Translations under genes and position numbers: made by a program
In this document: positions 1-9,689 of the stretch, piece by piece
Numbering within the stretch: the first letter of the stretch is position 1
How the letters are laid out: each line of letters opens with the position of its first letter
Assembly: GCA_036365455.1 (NCBI GenBank)
Contig: JAWQUS010000002.1
Span: 5,890,001-5,954,000, forward strand
Length of the DNA: 64,000 nucleotides
Source of the DNA: Macrosoma leucophasiata
Lineage: Eukaryota > Arthropoda > Insecta > Lepidoptera > Hedylidae
Direction of reading: 5' to 3'
Notes under the pieces: generated by a model
Seen by the model: the letters and a program-made list of their open reading frames with translations, nothing else
What the model was told of the DNA's origin: nothing
Databases searched by the model: none

Positions 1-129
1 TGACTTTATGTACGTACATATAAGTTATAGTTTATTCGCTAAAGAAGATTGTATCACAACAGGCGCTTACGTAAATTATCATTATCATGTGATGAGCATG
101 ACGGATTTTATACTTAAATTTTCATTGCT

Positions 130-420
130 TCCTTTCTGGTTGTAGAGCTTCAGTGACGGGTTGTGGGCGTAGGCGTTACCGCATTAGTAGTGTACCACTG
201 AGTTGTCTAGTTGTGGTAAGCCACTACCGCTATGCTGGGCTTGTGTTTTCTATCCCCGGGTCAGTTCTATTGGAATTCTTCCATTCATCGAAAGCTTTCT
301 AGTGCCCGCTCGGAGTTTGATAATGTGCCACGAGATGACAATAGCATAGAGCAACACGGGCCACCGGCCGCGGCGGACCGGAGGGGAGTAGCCAAGTGCA
401 GGCTTTCCCCTCTGTCATAG
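130..420 (+). repeat. decayed chimera of repeat A and SINE B
   Basis: Bases 130-190 resemble the 5' end of repeat A (gagcttcagtgacgg, ggcgtaggcg, accgcatta). Bases 200-335 resemble a diverged SINE B (tctagttgtggtaagccac, ccccgggtcag, gtttgataatgtgcc). From about 325 a third motif rich in ccaccggccg/cggcggacc follows; it recurs inverted at about 1540-1615 and direct at 56190-56280. The open frames here are chance frames inside repeats. Confidence 0.5.
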
Positions 421-578
421 TACGAGACGAAATTATCCTATGCCTGTCGCCCAGATATTTAAATGTGTGTGTGAAATAGTTTATGTATTTTGAAAAAGTC
501 AAGGTGTGAGTTTCGTAGTATTATAGACGATTTTTGAAGTGTGAGTGTGTGTCACACGTATTTATCCTTACAAAAATA
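421..578. other. no recognised feature
   Basis: Short AT-rich tract with no repeat or coding signal that I recognise. Confidence 0.5.
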
Positions 579-970
579 TAACTACGTTAAGAAAAACCGA
601 CTTCAAAACTGAAAAGTAAAAAATAATGATTTAATTGTAATTATATACAACCTATTATTTACATGTGCTCATTACATGGTTTGAAGTCGGTGCCAAGCCA
701 TAAACAAATAATTATATTTTAATCACTTAAATATGAATACGAGCAAATTAATACACTGAACAAAACGTAACCAGCGAATCGTGGGTGTTTGCATGTATGC
801 TTGAATTCATGCATTTACCTCTGCCTCGGGGATTACAGGCGTGAAGTTTGGCACCGACTTCAAATCTATTAGTAATTAGCACATATAAATAATAGGTAGT
901 ATATAATTACAATTAAATCATTATTTTTTACTTTTCAGTATTGAAGTCGGTTTTTCTTAACGTAGTTAGA
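579..970. mobile_element. foldback MITE-like element with ~115-bp terminal inverted repeats
   Basis: The left arm begins taactacgttaagaaaaacc and the right arm ends with its reverse complement (...cttaacgtagtta). The arms run about 579-690 and 848-970 with only small differences. Each arm is itself partly palindromic: accgacttcaa occurs near the outer end and ttgaagtcggt near the inner end. The middle holds a SINE B 3' fragment. There is no transposase frame, so the element is non-autonomous; its superfamily is unclear. Confidence 0.7.
766..850 (+). repeat. SINE B 3' fragment inside the foldback element
   Basis: The motifs aacgtaaccagcgaatcg, gtgtttgcatgtatgc, catttacctctgcc and ggggattacaggcgtgaag match the 3' part of the intact SINE B copies at 4491 and 28338. 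The tRNA-like head is missing. Confidence 0.75.
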
Positions 971-1480
971 TTTATTTAATACATTTTAGTTTATTGCTGC
1001 ATTGTCAATTAGATTAATGTTCACATCTAAATATTGAATTTTTAAAATCTGAATATTTTAGCTTCGTGGCAATTAGATACGTAATTTAAATTGTTTAGGT
1101 GTGTCGATACAAAATTATTACACGACTATACGAAATCAATGAAAAAATTTTATCCACGAAGGAGTAAATATGCTGTGTTGTGTCGTCGATGAGTAAATGT
1201 GTCATCGTCACTTGTTGACATCTTGTTGTCATGCACATTAGGACTGTTTAGGACGTCAGTGGATTCAACGCACTGTATGACAACTCGCCGTCTATTCTTA
1301 TTCCTTTAGTCTGAGGTGAAAGTAAGTAAAAAAATGCTCATAAAATAAAAACGAATAAGCCTATCTCAATCAAATTTTTATGGGACCAATTCGAAACTAT
1401 TCCGCATCAAACAAAAGAAGAATTACGTAAATCGGTCCATAAATCTCGGCGAAAATCGCGTACATACAAAAAAAAAAAAA
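971..1480. other. unrecognised AT-rich tract
   Basis: No coding frame or recognised repeat is visible. A 17-base A run at about 1469-1485 may be the tail of a decayed retroposon. Confidence 0.5.
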
Positions 1481-1489
1481 AAAATACCG

Positions 1490-1620
1490 GCCGAATTGAG
1501 AACCTTCTCGTTTTTTGAACTCGGTTAAAAAATAACAGACTGTTTTGTATCGGCAATAAACGCTATGGCTACTCCCCTTCGGTCCGCCTCGACCAGTAGG
1601 CCGAGTTGCTCTATGGACAA
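1490..1620 (-). repeat. repeat with GC-rich ccggcc/cggcgg motif, inverted copy
   Basis: The stretch with aataaacgctatggctactc, cttcggtccgcc and gttgctctatgg is the reverse complement of motifs at 325-410 and 56190-56280. This makes a three-member interspersed family of unknown class. Confidence 0.45.
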
Positions 1621-1784
1621 TAGGCTCGCCACCTATTACACGGTAAAAATGTAACTGACAAATCGTAAATATTTACACGTATGCTTGAATGCATTTACGA
1701 GTAATAGTGGAATGAATCCGCCCGCCAAGTCCGCTCCCGCTACACACCACTGGATTCGATCCGGTGGACCGAATCCGGTCGTGT

Positions 1785-1982
1785 GTAGCTGTCTGTCTGT
1801 CTGTTTGGCGGGGCTAATCTTGGAATCGGCTGGACCGATTTTGACGGGACTTTCACTGGCAGATAGCTGATGTAACAAGGAGTAACTAAGGCTACTTTTG
1901 TACTAGCTGCGCCCACGACTTCGTCCGGGCAGATACTGAACAATCATAAATTGTCACGCGGGCGAAGTTGCGGGCACAGCTT
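1785..1982 (-). repeat. GTCT-containing interspersed repeat Q, copy 1
   Basis: It contains (gtct)n, ggcggggctaatcttgg, ctggaccgattttgacggg, then ggagtaactaaggctac and a gcgcccacgacttcgtcc block. The same order is seen at 40990-41328, and it is reversed in the split copy at 2770-4000. It is non-coding and common in moth genomes; I do not assign a superfamily. Confidence 0.6.
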
Positions 1983-2002
1983 GTTAAAAATAAATATTGT
2001 TT

Positions 2003-2287
2003 ACTGGTGTTAGAGCTCCAGTGACGGAGCTCGCGGGCGTAGGCACCATCGCATTACCTAATATACTTGCCGCTAAATGGTAGTGCTCAGCACTATCGTG
2101 TTCCGGTCAGGTGGTAATGTACGGCCCTGTAATTTCCGGCACAGCGGCATAACATCTTAGGCCTCAGGAGTGGTAGCGCATCTGCATTTTGACCTTGGTC
2201 TTTGTGTGGGTGTTTATAGACTGCAGTCATCATTTAACATCAATGTGAACTGTACGCTTGTTTGCCACTTCCATTACATAAAAAAAA
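2003..2287 (+). repeat. repeat A, full copy
   Basis: This is a near full-length member of the most abundant repeat in the window. It starts actggtg(g)tagagctcc with an inverted gagctcc/ggagctc motif. Diagnostic blocks (gcattacctaatatacttgc, tgtacggccctgtaatttcc, tgcagtcatc) follow, and it ends cattacataaaaaaa. The A-rich 3' end suggests retroposition. I see no clear pol III B box, so its source is unknown. Confidence 0.85.
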
Positions 2288-2416
2288 TATGTCCGCCGGA
2301 CTCCTCTACACACGGCCAGATCTGGTTCGAAGCGTACCGAATCCGCTGTCCGCTCCGTACCAAATCCGGACGTGTTACTATACTACTACTACTGCTACTA
2401 GATACTATTATGATAG

Positions 2417-2460
2417 GGAGAGTTACCCTTTCGGGGAATACAGGCGTGAAGTTACATTTA
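2417..2460 (+). repeat. SINE B 3' tip fragment
   Basis: The sequence accctttcggggaatacagg followed by cgtgaagttac matches the last ~40 bases of SINE B. Confidence 0.5.
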
Positions 2461-2769
2461 TCTCTATCACACTCGACATAAACAATCTTTTGCATTAACA
2501 AAGATAAAAGTTCACACGATTTTCGCTTTGTATATTATTATGTGTGAAAACAACTTAAAGCAAAGTATTTACATGTGAAAAGTTAAAGCGCTTTACCCAC
2601 ATCGCTTGAACCGAAATTAAGTTTTATAGACTTCCAAAATAAAACACATTTGTTAGCAGTTTGCTTAATCCCGTGAGCATCAGCTTTAAAAGGTTGGTTA
2701 ACGTCGCTTTGTATATTGACCACAATAGCTCGCGTCTGGTGCTATATATAAAGTTAGTTTTATTTAGGT

Positions 2770-2880
2770 ACTAGCTGTGCCCGCGACTTCGTCCGCGTGA
2801 GAATTTATGATTGTTCAGTATCTACCCGAACGAAATCGTGGGCGAAGCTAGTATAAAAGTAGCCTAAGTTACTCCTTATT
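2770..2880 (+). repeat. repeat Q, copy 2, left part (interrupted)
   Basis: It starts ctagctgtgcccgcgacttc and runs to gcctaagttactccttatt, where it is broken by a ~890-bp insertion. The repeat resumes at 3763 with ttattacatcagctatctg. The motif cttatt is present on both sides of the break. Confidence 0.65.
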
Positions 2881-3763
2881 TATTTATTTATTTAACTTTA
2901 TTGCACAAATACAATGTTGTACAAAAGGCGGACTTAATGCAACTAGAAGGCATTATCTACCAGTCAACCTTTGGGTAGAGTCGAAAAAAACGAAATAGGC
3001 GCGGAGATCTTAAAAAAAAAACAATTGGGGAAATTACTTTAAAATAAAATACTTATACAAATCGTACATACATAATATTTATACTAAAAGATAATAGTAT
3101 ATAAATACAGGATACATATATATATATAACTTTTTTTTATGTTATAAAAGTGGCAAACAAGCGTGCAGTTCACATTGATGTTAAGTGATGACTGCAGCCT
3201 ATAGACACCCACACAATGACCAGAGGTCAAAATGTAAATGCGCTGCCACTCCTGAGGCATTAGGTGTTATGCCTCTGTGCCGGAAATTACAGAGCCGTAC
3301 ATTACCACCTGACCGGAACACGATAGTGCTGAACACTACCATTTAACGGCAAGTATATTAGGTAATGCGGTGGTGCCTACGCCCGCGAGCTCCGTCACTG
3401 GAGCTCTACCACCAGTAAAATATAAATATATAAATAGATATATATAAATATAGATATATATATATATATATATATAAATAAGTACCTATATATACATACA
3501 TTTAGGCAATTGTGAAAACAACGACCAATAAAAAAGATAATAAACACGATAACGATGATGAGCAAAGTGAAGTGATAACGAGCGAAGTTATATGTCTACG
3601 GCGATGTTTTTAAGAAATAGTTAAGAAGATGATGTTTGAACGTCAACTTACTTGGAGCATTTTTAATTTGGGCGAGAAGCGAGTTCCAGAGCTTAGTAGC
3701 TGTGACGATGAAGGAGTTGGAGATGAAGCCAGTACGGTGGGAAGGGATTTCTAGAATGAGGTT
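2881..3763 (-). mobile_element. LINE 3'-end-like insertion in repeat Q, itself carrying repeat A
   Basis: The opening tattgcacaaatacaatg, cggacttaatgc and ctaccagtcaacctttgg resemble the minus-strand 3' region also seen at 21190-21305 and 56395-56475. The right part (gcgagttccagagcttagta) resembles the LINE-derived tract at 47010-47120. Insertion between two cttatt motifs and a nested repeat A copy at 3131-3416 show three layers of insertion. No intact frame remains. Confidence 0.5.
3131..3416 (-). repeat. repeat A, full copy nested in the LINE-like insertion
   Basis: On the plus strand it runs from a T-run through atgttataaaagtggcaaac to ctctaccaccagt, so it is in reverse orientation and near full length. 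Long (at)n tracts flank it. Confidence 0.85.
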
Positions 3764-4000
3764 ATCTTATTACATCAGCTATCTGATATCTGATGAATGT
3801 CCCGTCAAAATCGGTGCGGCCGTTCCCAAGATTAGTCCCGCCAAATAAACAGGCAGACAGACAGACAGACAAAAACTGTAAAAAAAATTTATTTTGAATA
3901 TGTACCGTGTATACATACATATGCATTTAGTAAAAAGCGGTTATTTTTATATTACAAACAGACACTCCAATTTTATTTATTTGTATAGATCTATAGATGT
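3763..4000 (+). repeat. repeat Q, copy 2, right part
   Basis: It continues the interrupted Q copy: atcagctatctgatatctga, cccgtcaaaatcgg, (agac)n, then a tail with aaaagcggttatttttatat and cagacactccaattttattt. The tail matches the reverse complement at 40990-41060. Confidence 0.65.
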
Positions 4001-4013
4001 TAAGAAGGTGGCA

Positions 4014-4203
4014 AATAAGCATATAGTTGACATGAATATTAAGTGATGACAGCAGCCTATATACATCTACATAAAACTAGAGGTCAAAATGCAGATGCGT
4101 TGCCACCCACCGAATTGAGGCTGAAGTTGTTATGTCTCTGTAATAGTTAATACGAATAGTTATTACATTTAAACGCAATATGATAGTGCTGATTACAACC
4201 TGT
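4014..4203 (-). repeat. repeat A, diverged copy, left part (interrupted)
   Basis: The blocks ggtggcaaataagc, gtgatgacagcagcc and aggtcaaaatgcagatgcg identify an older, reverse-oriented repeat A. It is broken at gattacaacctgt and resumes at 4357. Confidence 0.7.
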
Positions 4204-4343
4204 TTTTTTTTTTTTTTTTTTTATTAAATAAAACAGCATCCTCTGACGTGGACGTAATCAGAGACCTTATTTTGTTAAAAATTCCTGAGCAATCTCATGT
4301 TGTCAAGATCCGGTCTAACGCCCGACTTTAAAAGGAGAATACC
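4204..4343 (-). mobile_element. poly(A)-tailed retroposon with 13-bp target duplication
   Basis: Read on the minus strand this is ~118 bases of unique sequence followed by an A-run of about 20 that is preceded by aataaa. It is bracketed by a perfect 13-bp direct repeat gattacaacctgt (4191-4203 and 4344-4356). These are the marks of target-primed retroposition. I do not recognise the source RNA; it could be a 5'-truncated LINE 3' UTR or a processed transcript fragment. Confidence 0.75.
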
Positions 4344-4356
4344 GATTACAACCTGT

Positions 4357-4405
4357 TGGCAATAAGCAGAAAAAATAATGCTATGGTGCGCTCGAGCTCC
4401 GATAC
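4357..4405 (-). repeat. repeat A, diverged copy, right part
   Basis: The sequence tggcaataagcag ... gcgctcgagctccg continues the interrupted A copy beyond the retroposon, ending near a degenerate gagctcc motif. Confidence 0.55.
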
Positions 4406-4490
4406 TGGAAGTAGCAATATTTGAAATATATTTTTAAGGTAACTCCATCACCAGTATTAAGTAATTTTTAATTTCACTATCTATGTTTAA

Positions 4491-4776
4491 CTGCCTCGGT
4501 AGCCTAGTGGTAGCAGGCCACTACTACTACGCTGAGGTCCTGGGTTCGATTCCCGGGTAGGGGGTAATCAGAGATAATGGTGTAAAGTCCTTTATATCTG
4601 GTTGTATTGGGATTTTTCCATTTTCTGGTAATTTCCCAGTACCTCGAAGTTTGGTAATGTGCCCGGAGATGTCAACAGGCTCGCCACCTGCTACATGGGC
4701 CAAAACGTAACCAGCGAATCGTGGGTGTTTGCATGTATGCTGGAATGTGGATTCGGGGATTACAGGTGTGAAGTTA
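4491..4776 (+). repeat. SINE B, full copy (tRNA-derived)
   Basis: The head tgcctcggtagcctagtggt contains a pol III A-box-like segment. It is followed by a B box in gggttcgattcccggg, so the 5' end is tRNA-derived. A body with agagataatggtg, cccagtacctcgaag and gtgcccggagatg follows, then the 3' end ggggattacaggtgtgaag. The same unit occurs at 19903, 27599, 28338 and 47645. It is a mobile element, not a functional tRNA gene. Confidence 0.85.
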
Positions 4777-4779
4777 CTT

Positions 4780-5870
4780 ATCTATGTTATTTTACTAACT
4801 AAGCTACCGAAATCATGGCACATAATGCATTATGCGCGAGACGATGGAAGCTGAAAAGCGACCGAAACGTCGGGTTGATTTAAAAAAATCATTTTAATTC
4901 AATATATGCGAGATAAATCCTAAAACTAGTTTTATTTCAATAATGCAGAGTGTTTCTTTCACTCTTTAAAGAAATCATTCATGAATATGGAACAACGATT
5001 AAAGTAGCTACACTACAGCATAAAGAACTTTAGGTTATCGTGTGGTTCGTGTATATTGATTTTATGGTTATCTTCCACTTTACCTCTGATCCCGGCCAAA
5101 TACACGCCACGTATTTCTTACAGGATTTGCGAGTTTTACCTTAAAGACGGCGCTTGGAATAAATCTCTATAATCTTGTACCTCCAATTTATTTAGAAATT
5201 ATTTGGAAACTCTTCCTGTTTTAAGGTGAATAAACTCTATACGCCTCTGTTAATATTTTTATTGAAATCTTTTTCTTTTGACCAAGTGATTGGAATGCAA
5301 AGTTAGCGATTATTTTATGAATGACTATCAAAAGTCCTTTATCTTGCCTTTTGAACTATATTAACCGTCCCAATGAACTTCATATCGCCTTAGTGGTATT
5401 AAAAATAGTTTTCGATCTATTCATAGACAGTGAACAGTTGTTCTGTATCTGTATAAAGTTTCAATGATATTGAATACATATACAAAATATACATTCATCT
5501 AGTTTAAGAGCCAAATACCTCTAGACATAAATGGAAAACAATAAATTTTTCAAATGTGTGTAGCATCCCTTAAAATTAATAAGTGAAGCGATGTTGTTTA
5601 ATTAGCAAAGTTTGTCGTGTCTGAATGTCTGTTGATTAACTAAATTATTTACGAACACGGTTTTAAAAGAGTGTCAGAATAATTCAGTATCAAAATCAAA
5701 TTCAGCAGCTTCGTGAGTAAAGCGTCTAGATCATTAATAAAAATAAAAAGAAATCTGGAGTAATAGATTCAAAGGCTCTTTAAGTAGAATAAGTTTTTTC
5801 AATATAATCGTTGATAATATTTTAATAATAAATTATTATTTCTATACACATTATTTGTTTTGTAACTCAA
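4780..5870. other. unrecognised AT-rich tract
   Basis: About 1.1 kb with no open frame above background and no repeat family shared with the rest of the window. It may be old intergenic or intronic DNA. Confidence 0.5.
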
Positions 5871-5879
5871 AAACTTTTG

Positions 5880-6870
5880 AAACCACAGAATATCATAACA
5901 AAAGAGTGGCTATATAAATACAGAAACATTTCCCTTGTACAACCCAACTTCGTGATGTAAACTCACAAAACAAGAAAAGTTTTAATTTACGTTATTAGCC
6001 GTTGTTCCATGCGGACCACAAAACGAATAATTTAAATTTATAAACACACACGTACAACGTTCTGAAAATGTGTATGATAAACTATGCTAAAATCGGTGTC
6101 AGAACGTTCTCAATGTGATAAGCTATGCTAAAATGTGTGTCACATCAGTCTGTCATACAATGCTACGACGTAGAAATCGCTACGATCACTCTGAACGGTT
6201 TGTACTGCTACGAAAACTCGTAGACGTGTATAAGAAAATCGTTCTTAACTGTGTACAGTAGGATCGTAACAATTTCTCCTCACATGAGGATGGATGGAAG
6301 TGGATGTTAATCCATATGAGTAGAAGAGTTATGATACAAAACCACACAGTATTTTATCATAACAGTAGCTATGTGAATATCCAAACATTTCCATTGTACA
6401 CCCCAAATTCGTGATGTAAACTCACAAAACAAGAAAAGTTTCAATTGATGTCATTAGCCGTTGTTCCACGTGGATTAACAGAACGAATAATTTAAAGTTA
6501 TAAACACACACGTACAACGTTCTGATAATGTTTATAATAAATTATGCTTAAATGGGTGTCACATCTGTCACACATTGCTACGAGGTAGAAATCACTACGA
6601 CCGCTGTGCACGGTTTGTACTGCTACGAAAAATCGTAGATGTGTATAAGAAAATCGTTCTTAACTGTGTACAGTAGGATCGTAACCATTCCCTCTAACAT
6701 GAGGAACAAAAAGTTATGATTAAAAACCACACAGTATTGTATCATAACAGTAGCTATATGAATATCCAAACATTTCCATTGTACACCCCAACTTCATGAT
6801 GTAAACTCAGAAAACAAGAAAAGTTTCGATTGACATTATTAGCTGTTGTTCCATGCGGATTACAAAACGA
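5880..6870. repeat. tandem repeat, ~2.4 units of 390-450 bp
   Basis: Three successive blocks begin near 5880, 6338 and 6722 and share cccaacttcgtgatgtaaac-type sequence, ctcacaaaacaagaaaagtt, gccgttgttccatgcgg and cacacacgtacaacgttctg. The first two also share gtactgctacgaaaa and cttaactgtgtacagtagg. The third unit is truncated. Small inverted motifs (ctacgaaaactcgtag) occur inside. No coding signal is seen. Confidence 0.8.
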
Positions 6871-7021
6871 AATATTTGAAGCACACACACAAGCCTTTGA
6901 GCCATTGAGTTTGTTAATAAGGTTAAATTAATTTTGATTGAAGTTATCAGTGTGTAAAAGGGTTCATTGATTATCTAACTTTGAGTTACGTGATAATTTT
7001 ATGGTGACAATACCTTGTCAC

Positions 7022-7394
7022 GAATAAATAATAATGTAATAATAATGATAACCCATTATACGTCCCACTGCTGGGCACGAGTCTCTCCCTTTTTTGGAGA
7101 GAGGCTTGGAGCTTACTCCACCACGCTACTCCAATGCGGGTTGGTGAAGATACGGGTTAGTGGCCAACCTGCTGTTGGATGTTTTCAAACTGGTTATAAG
7201 GCCTCCGACAAGGTTGTACGACTGCTATCTATCGATAGCAACCGAGACCGACGGCTTAACGCCCGCTGTAGCACAGAATTGCGTTTTTTTTTTTATTTGT
7301 TTCTGGCGGTCACCCTTCACACACCCGACCGCGCCCGTATAGCTTAACCTAGTAGATCGCTTACGATCTACACCAGCCGCGAGGCTATGCGCGC
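7022..7394 (-). repeat. SINE D (Metulj/HaSE-like), full copy
   Basis: On the minus strand it reads from the tRNA-like head region (ctggtgtagatcgtaagcg) through gaccgacgg-type blocks to the 3' end gcccagcagtgggacg and ataatgggtt. It finishes in an aataat-type tail. The arrangement resembles the tRNA-headed, LINE-tailed SINEs known in Lepidoptera. Further copies are at 55843 and 58371. Confidence 0.75.
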
Positions 7395-7556
7395 TTCACT
7401 AACAGGATAACTTAAGTCGATACACCTATTGACATAGGTTATTATTTTAAGCTACCAGTTAGTATAAAACATATTTCTTCAGTATTTTTTTATCATATAT
7501 ATATATTATTATTTTTGTCATACTCTTTTAATTATTACTTTTCCATGAAGTGTCAA

Positions 7557-7790
7557 ACATAGTTGGTAATAGATGGCGCTGCTGCTACCATAAAGCAATG
7601 CAATAGATGTAAAGGAAAGATTTGACAAATCGGGCAGGGCTTCAGTAGCTCAATTGGAAGAGCGGCTGGACTAGATTCCCAGTAGGTCGCGAGTTCGAGT
7701 CTCGCCTGAAGTCAAATTTTTTCTTTCCATTTTTCTTTAAAAATAAAATATATATCACAAGCATGTGTTCATGCGAAATAATATAAAAAA
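7557..7790 (+). repeat. tRNA-like repeat T, direct copy (head, tRNA-like, tail)
   Basis: The head tagatggcgctgctgctacc is followed by a tRNA-like segment at about 7639-7714 and a tail that ends tgtgttcatgcgaaataat. In the tRNA-like part, acceptor arms gcttcag/ctgaagt, D arm gctc/gagc and T arm gcgag-ttcgagt-ctcgc all pair. The anticodon stem, however, encloses nine bases, so this is unlikely to be a working tRNA. The tail is repeated inverted at 7957. Confidence 0.7.
7639..7714 (+). pseudogene. tRNA-like sequence in repeat T
   Basis: It has a cloverleaf-like order with a good acceptor stem, D stem and T stem, including a B-box-like gagttcgagtctcg. The anticodon loop is two bases too long, and there is no clear anticodon. 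The same segment recurs at 8110 and 12986, so it is part of a mobile repeat. Confidence 0.55.
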
Positions 7791-7792
7791 CA

Positions 7793-7925
7793 GTGTCAAA
7801 CAAGCATAAAGTTCACATTGGTGGAAAGTAGTAATGTAGCCTTCAAACATTTGCATAAACTTAGAGAGTTTAATGTTGATGCGTTGTCACACCAGAAGCC
7901 TAAGCCTATGGTGGCTACCATTAAA
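7793..7925 (-). repeat. repeat A, degenerate fragment
   Basis: The blocks tcaaacaagcataaagttca and gttgatgcgttgtcac are weak matches to the 3' half of repeat A in reverse orientation. Confidence 0.45.
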
Positions 7926-7956
7926 ATTGTAAGAGTTAATTTAGCGTAAATTTGTT

Positions 7957-8218
7957 TTATATTATTTCGCATTAACACATGCTTGTGAAATATATTTTAT
8001 TTTTAAAGAAAAATGGAAAGAAAAATTTGATAGTTGGCAATAGATGGCGCTGCTGCTACCATAAAGCAATGCAATAGATATGAAGGAAAGATTTGACAAA
8101 TCGGGCAGGACTTCAGTAGCTCAATTGGAAGAGCGGCTGGACTAGATTCCCAGTAGGCCGCGAGTTCGTGTCTCGCCTGAAGTCAAATTTTTCTTTCCAT
8201 TTTTCTTTAAAAATAAAA
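7957..8218 (+). mobile_element. composite repeat T with inverted tail at its 5' end, 15-bp target duplication
   Basis: The unit is bracketed by a perfect 15-bp direct repeat, tagcgtaaatttgtt (7942-7956 and 8219-8233). Inside are, in order: an inverted copy of the repeat T tail (7957-8027), the head, the tRNA-like segment at about 8110-8184, and the start of the tail in direct orientation, ending ctttaaaaataaaa. The long target duplication points to retroposition; the inverted tail gives a hairpin-capped element. Confidence 0.7.
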
Positions 8219-8233
8219 TAGCGTAAATTTGTT

Positions 8234-8465
8234 GTAAGACAACAAAATGTAGCCCGCGTTGCAGTACATTAATGTTACCAGCAAAGCGAATGAACATCAG
8301 ACGAACTTGGAGACGCTGGGGCAATGACATGACATCATAGAAAGAGAACATAACTATGTCTACCACTGAGACACTGGAATTCGATGGATTCCGAACTCAA
8401 TTAAACCCAAATCTTGCTTTAAAAACTAGTAAAATGTTACTTTCAGAAATTATAGTTACAATTTT
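8234..8465. other. unrecognised tract with a weak minus-strand open stretch
   Basis: A 45-codon minus-strand open stretch (about 8231-8366) is preceded by an acceptor-like tgtctcag. No domain, start or donor supports it as an exon. Confidence 0.4.
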
Positions 8466-8468
8466 TTA

Positions 8469-8737
8469 CAGTGACGGAGCTCGCGGGCGTAGGCACCACC
8501 GCATTACCTAATATACTTGCCGCTAAATGGTAGTGTTCAGTACTATCGTGTTCCAGTCAGGTGGTAATGTATGGCCTTGTAATTTCCGGCACAGAGGCAT
8601 AACACCTTAAGCCTCAGGGGTGGTAACGTCTGCATTTTGACCTTGGTCTTTGTTTGGGTGTCTATAGGCTGCAGTCATCACTTAACATCAATGCGAACTG
8701 CATGCTTGTTTGCCACTTTCATTACATAAAAAAAAAA
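8469..8737 (+). repeat. repeat A, slightly 5'-truncated copy
   Basis: It begins at cagtgacggagctcgcgggc, lacks the first ~18 bases of the consensus, and runs to cattacataaaaaaaaaa. Confidence 0.85.
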
Positions 8738-8839
8738 CTACAAACACATATATAACCACCCGTCTATTAACGCATGTATTAACCAAAATTTATATATATA
8801 TATGTATGCCTCTGTTATAGTTATAACTTACGTGACCAC

Positions 8840-8935
8840 AAGTCCCGTTTTAAACGGGACAGTCCCGTTTTCGTGCAGCCCGTCCCGTTGACCTGGGAAA
8901 ACTTTTAGGAAGCGAAAATGTCCCGTTATCGGTAA
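8840..8935. repeat. cccgtt-rich repeat with short palindrome
   Basis: The block gtcccgttttaaacgggac is a 9-bp-arm inverted repeat, followed by three more copies of gtcccgtt. It looks like the end of a DNA-transposon remnant, but no partner end is visible. Confidence 0.4.
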
Positions 8936-8984
8936 TATCAGCAAAAATATTTAGTGTACAAAACTAACGCACTCTACTCACACC

Positions 8985-9240
8985 AGTCAAACTTCGTATT
9001 GCCTCAAAATGAAATAATCTGTCAAAATTTGATAGATACGGACTATTTCTCTTCTACTCTTTCTAAAACGAAATGGTGGGTTTTACTATTTCCCTTCAAT
9101 TACTTCATATTTTCTTACCCTTTAAACCTTCCCTAGACTTTAAAAAATAATTCAAAACCAAAATTAACCAAACCAGTCCAGCCGTTCTCAAGTTTAAGCG
9201 AGACTATCGAACAGCAATTGATTTTTATATATATAGATAG
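8985..9240. repeat. interspersed repeat shared with 45372-45640
   Basis: The two tracts share acttcgtattgcct, tacttcatattttcttaccc-type sequence, caaaaccaaaatta and a gagactatcg-type block before an atatatatag end. The 45372 copy is preceded by actagctgacccgg. Open frames inside are chance. Confidence 0.6.
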
Positions 9241-9559
9241 TGTGGTGAACAGATATAGGTACCTACCAAACAGAGATGGAGATAGATGACATCTCGGCGC
9301 ACTTGTATGCGCTCGTATAAGTATATTTATATACCTTTATATTTATAAATTTTTGTACGTTTTATTTTATATTATGTAATATTTTATGTAATTTGTTGGT
9401 ATTCAAGTACGTATAATTTTTTTTTTTGTTTTTGTTTAGTTTAACCTGTTTTATCTACTTATATAATAAATATAATATAATAATATGTAACATTTATTTG
9501 CACTTATGTATCGGTTTATTCCTAGTAAGTATTTATTATATTGATATAGACTTTGAGGG

Positions 9560-9665
9560 GTGATATCCGTGTCCCACCGAGTAGTTTCCAGTTGAAAACC
9601 AGCGTCAGGCTCCGGCTTGACATTATGCTGAACTGGGAACTATTTGGTGCAGCCGTGAGATCTTG
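9560..9665 (-). repeat. interspersed repeat shared inverted with 16995-17090
   Basis: The stretch ccagttgaaaaccagcgtc ... gcttgacattatgctgaact ... gggaactatttggtgcag is the reverse complement of the 17.0-kb tract. It contains partly self-complementary motifs. Class unknown. Confidence 0.5.
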
Positions 9666-9689
9666 TTTTTTTTTCTACTGCTTAAGGTA

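Noticed and set aside
4491..4565. Functional tRNA gene at the SINE B head
   Set aside because: A and B boxes are present, but the same head with the same body recurs at five loci; it is a tRNA-derived SINE.
6000..6870. CRISPR-like array
   Set aside because: Repeat units are hundreds of bases long with no short regular spacers; it is an ordinary tandem repeat.
7639..7714. Functional tRNA gene
   Set aside because: Acceptor, D and T arms pair, but the anticodon loop is nine bases and the segment is repeated inside a mobile composite.
8231..8366. Minus-strand exon
   Set aside because: Only a 45-codon open stretch with an acceptor-like site; no donor, domain or neighbour supports it.
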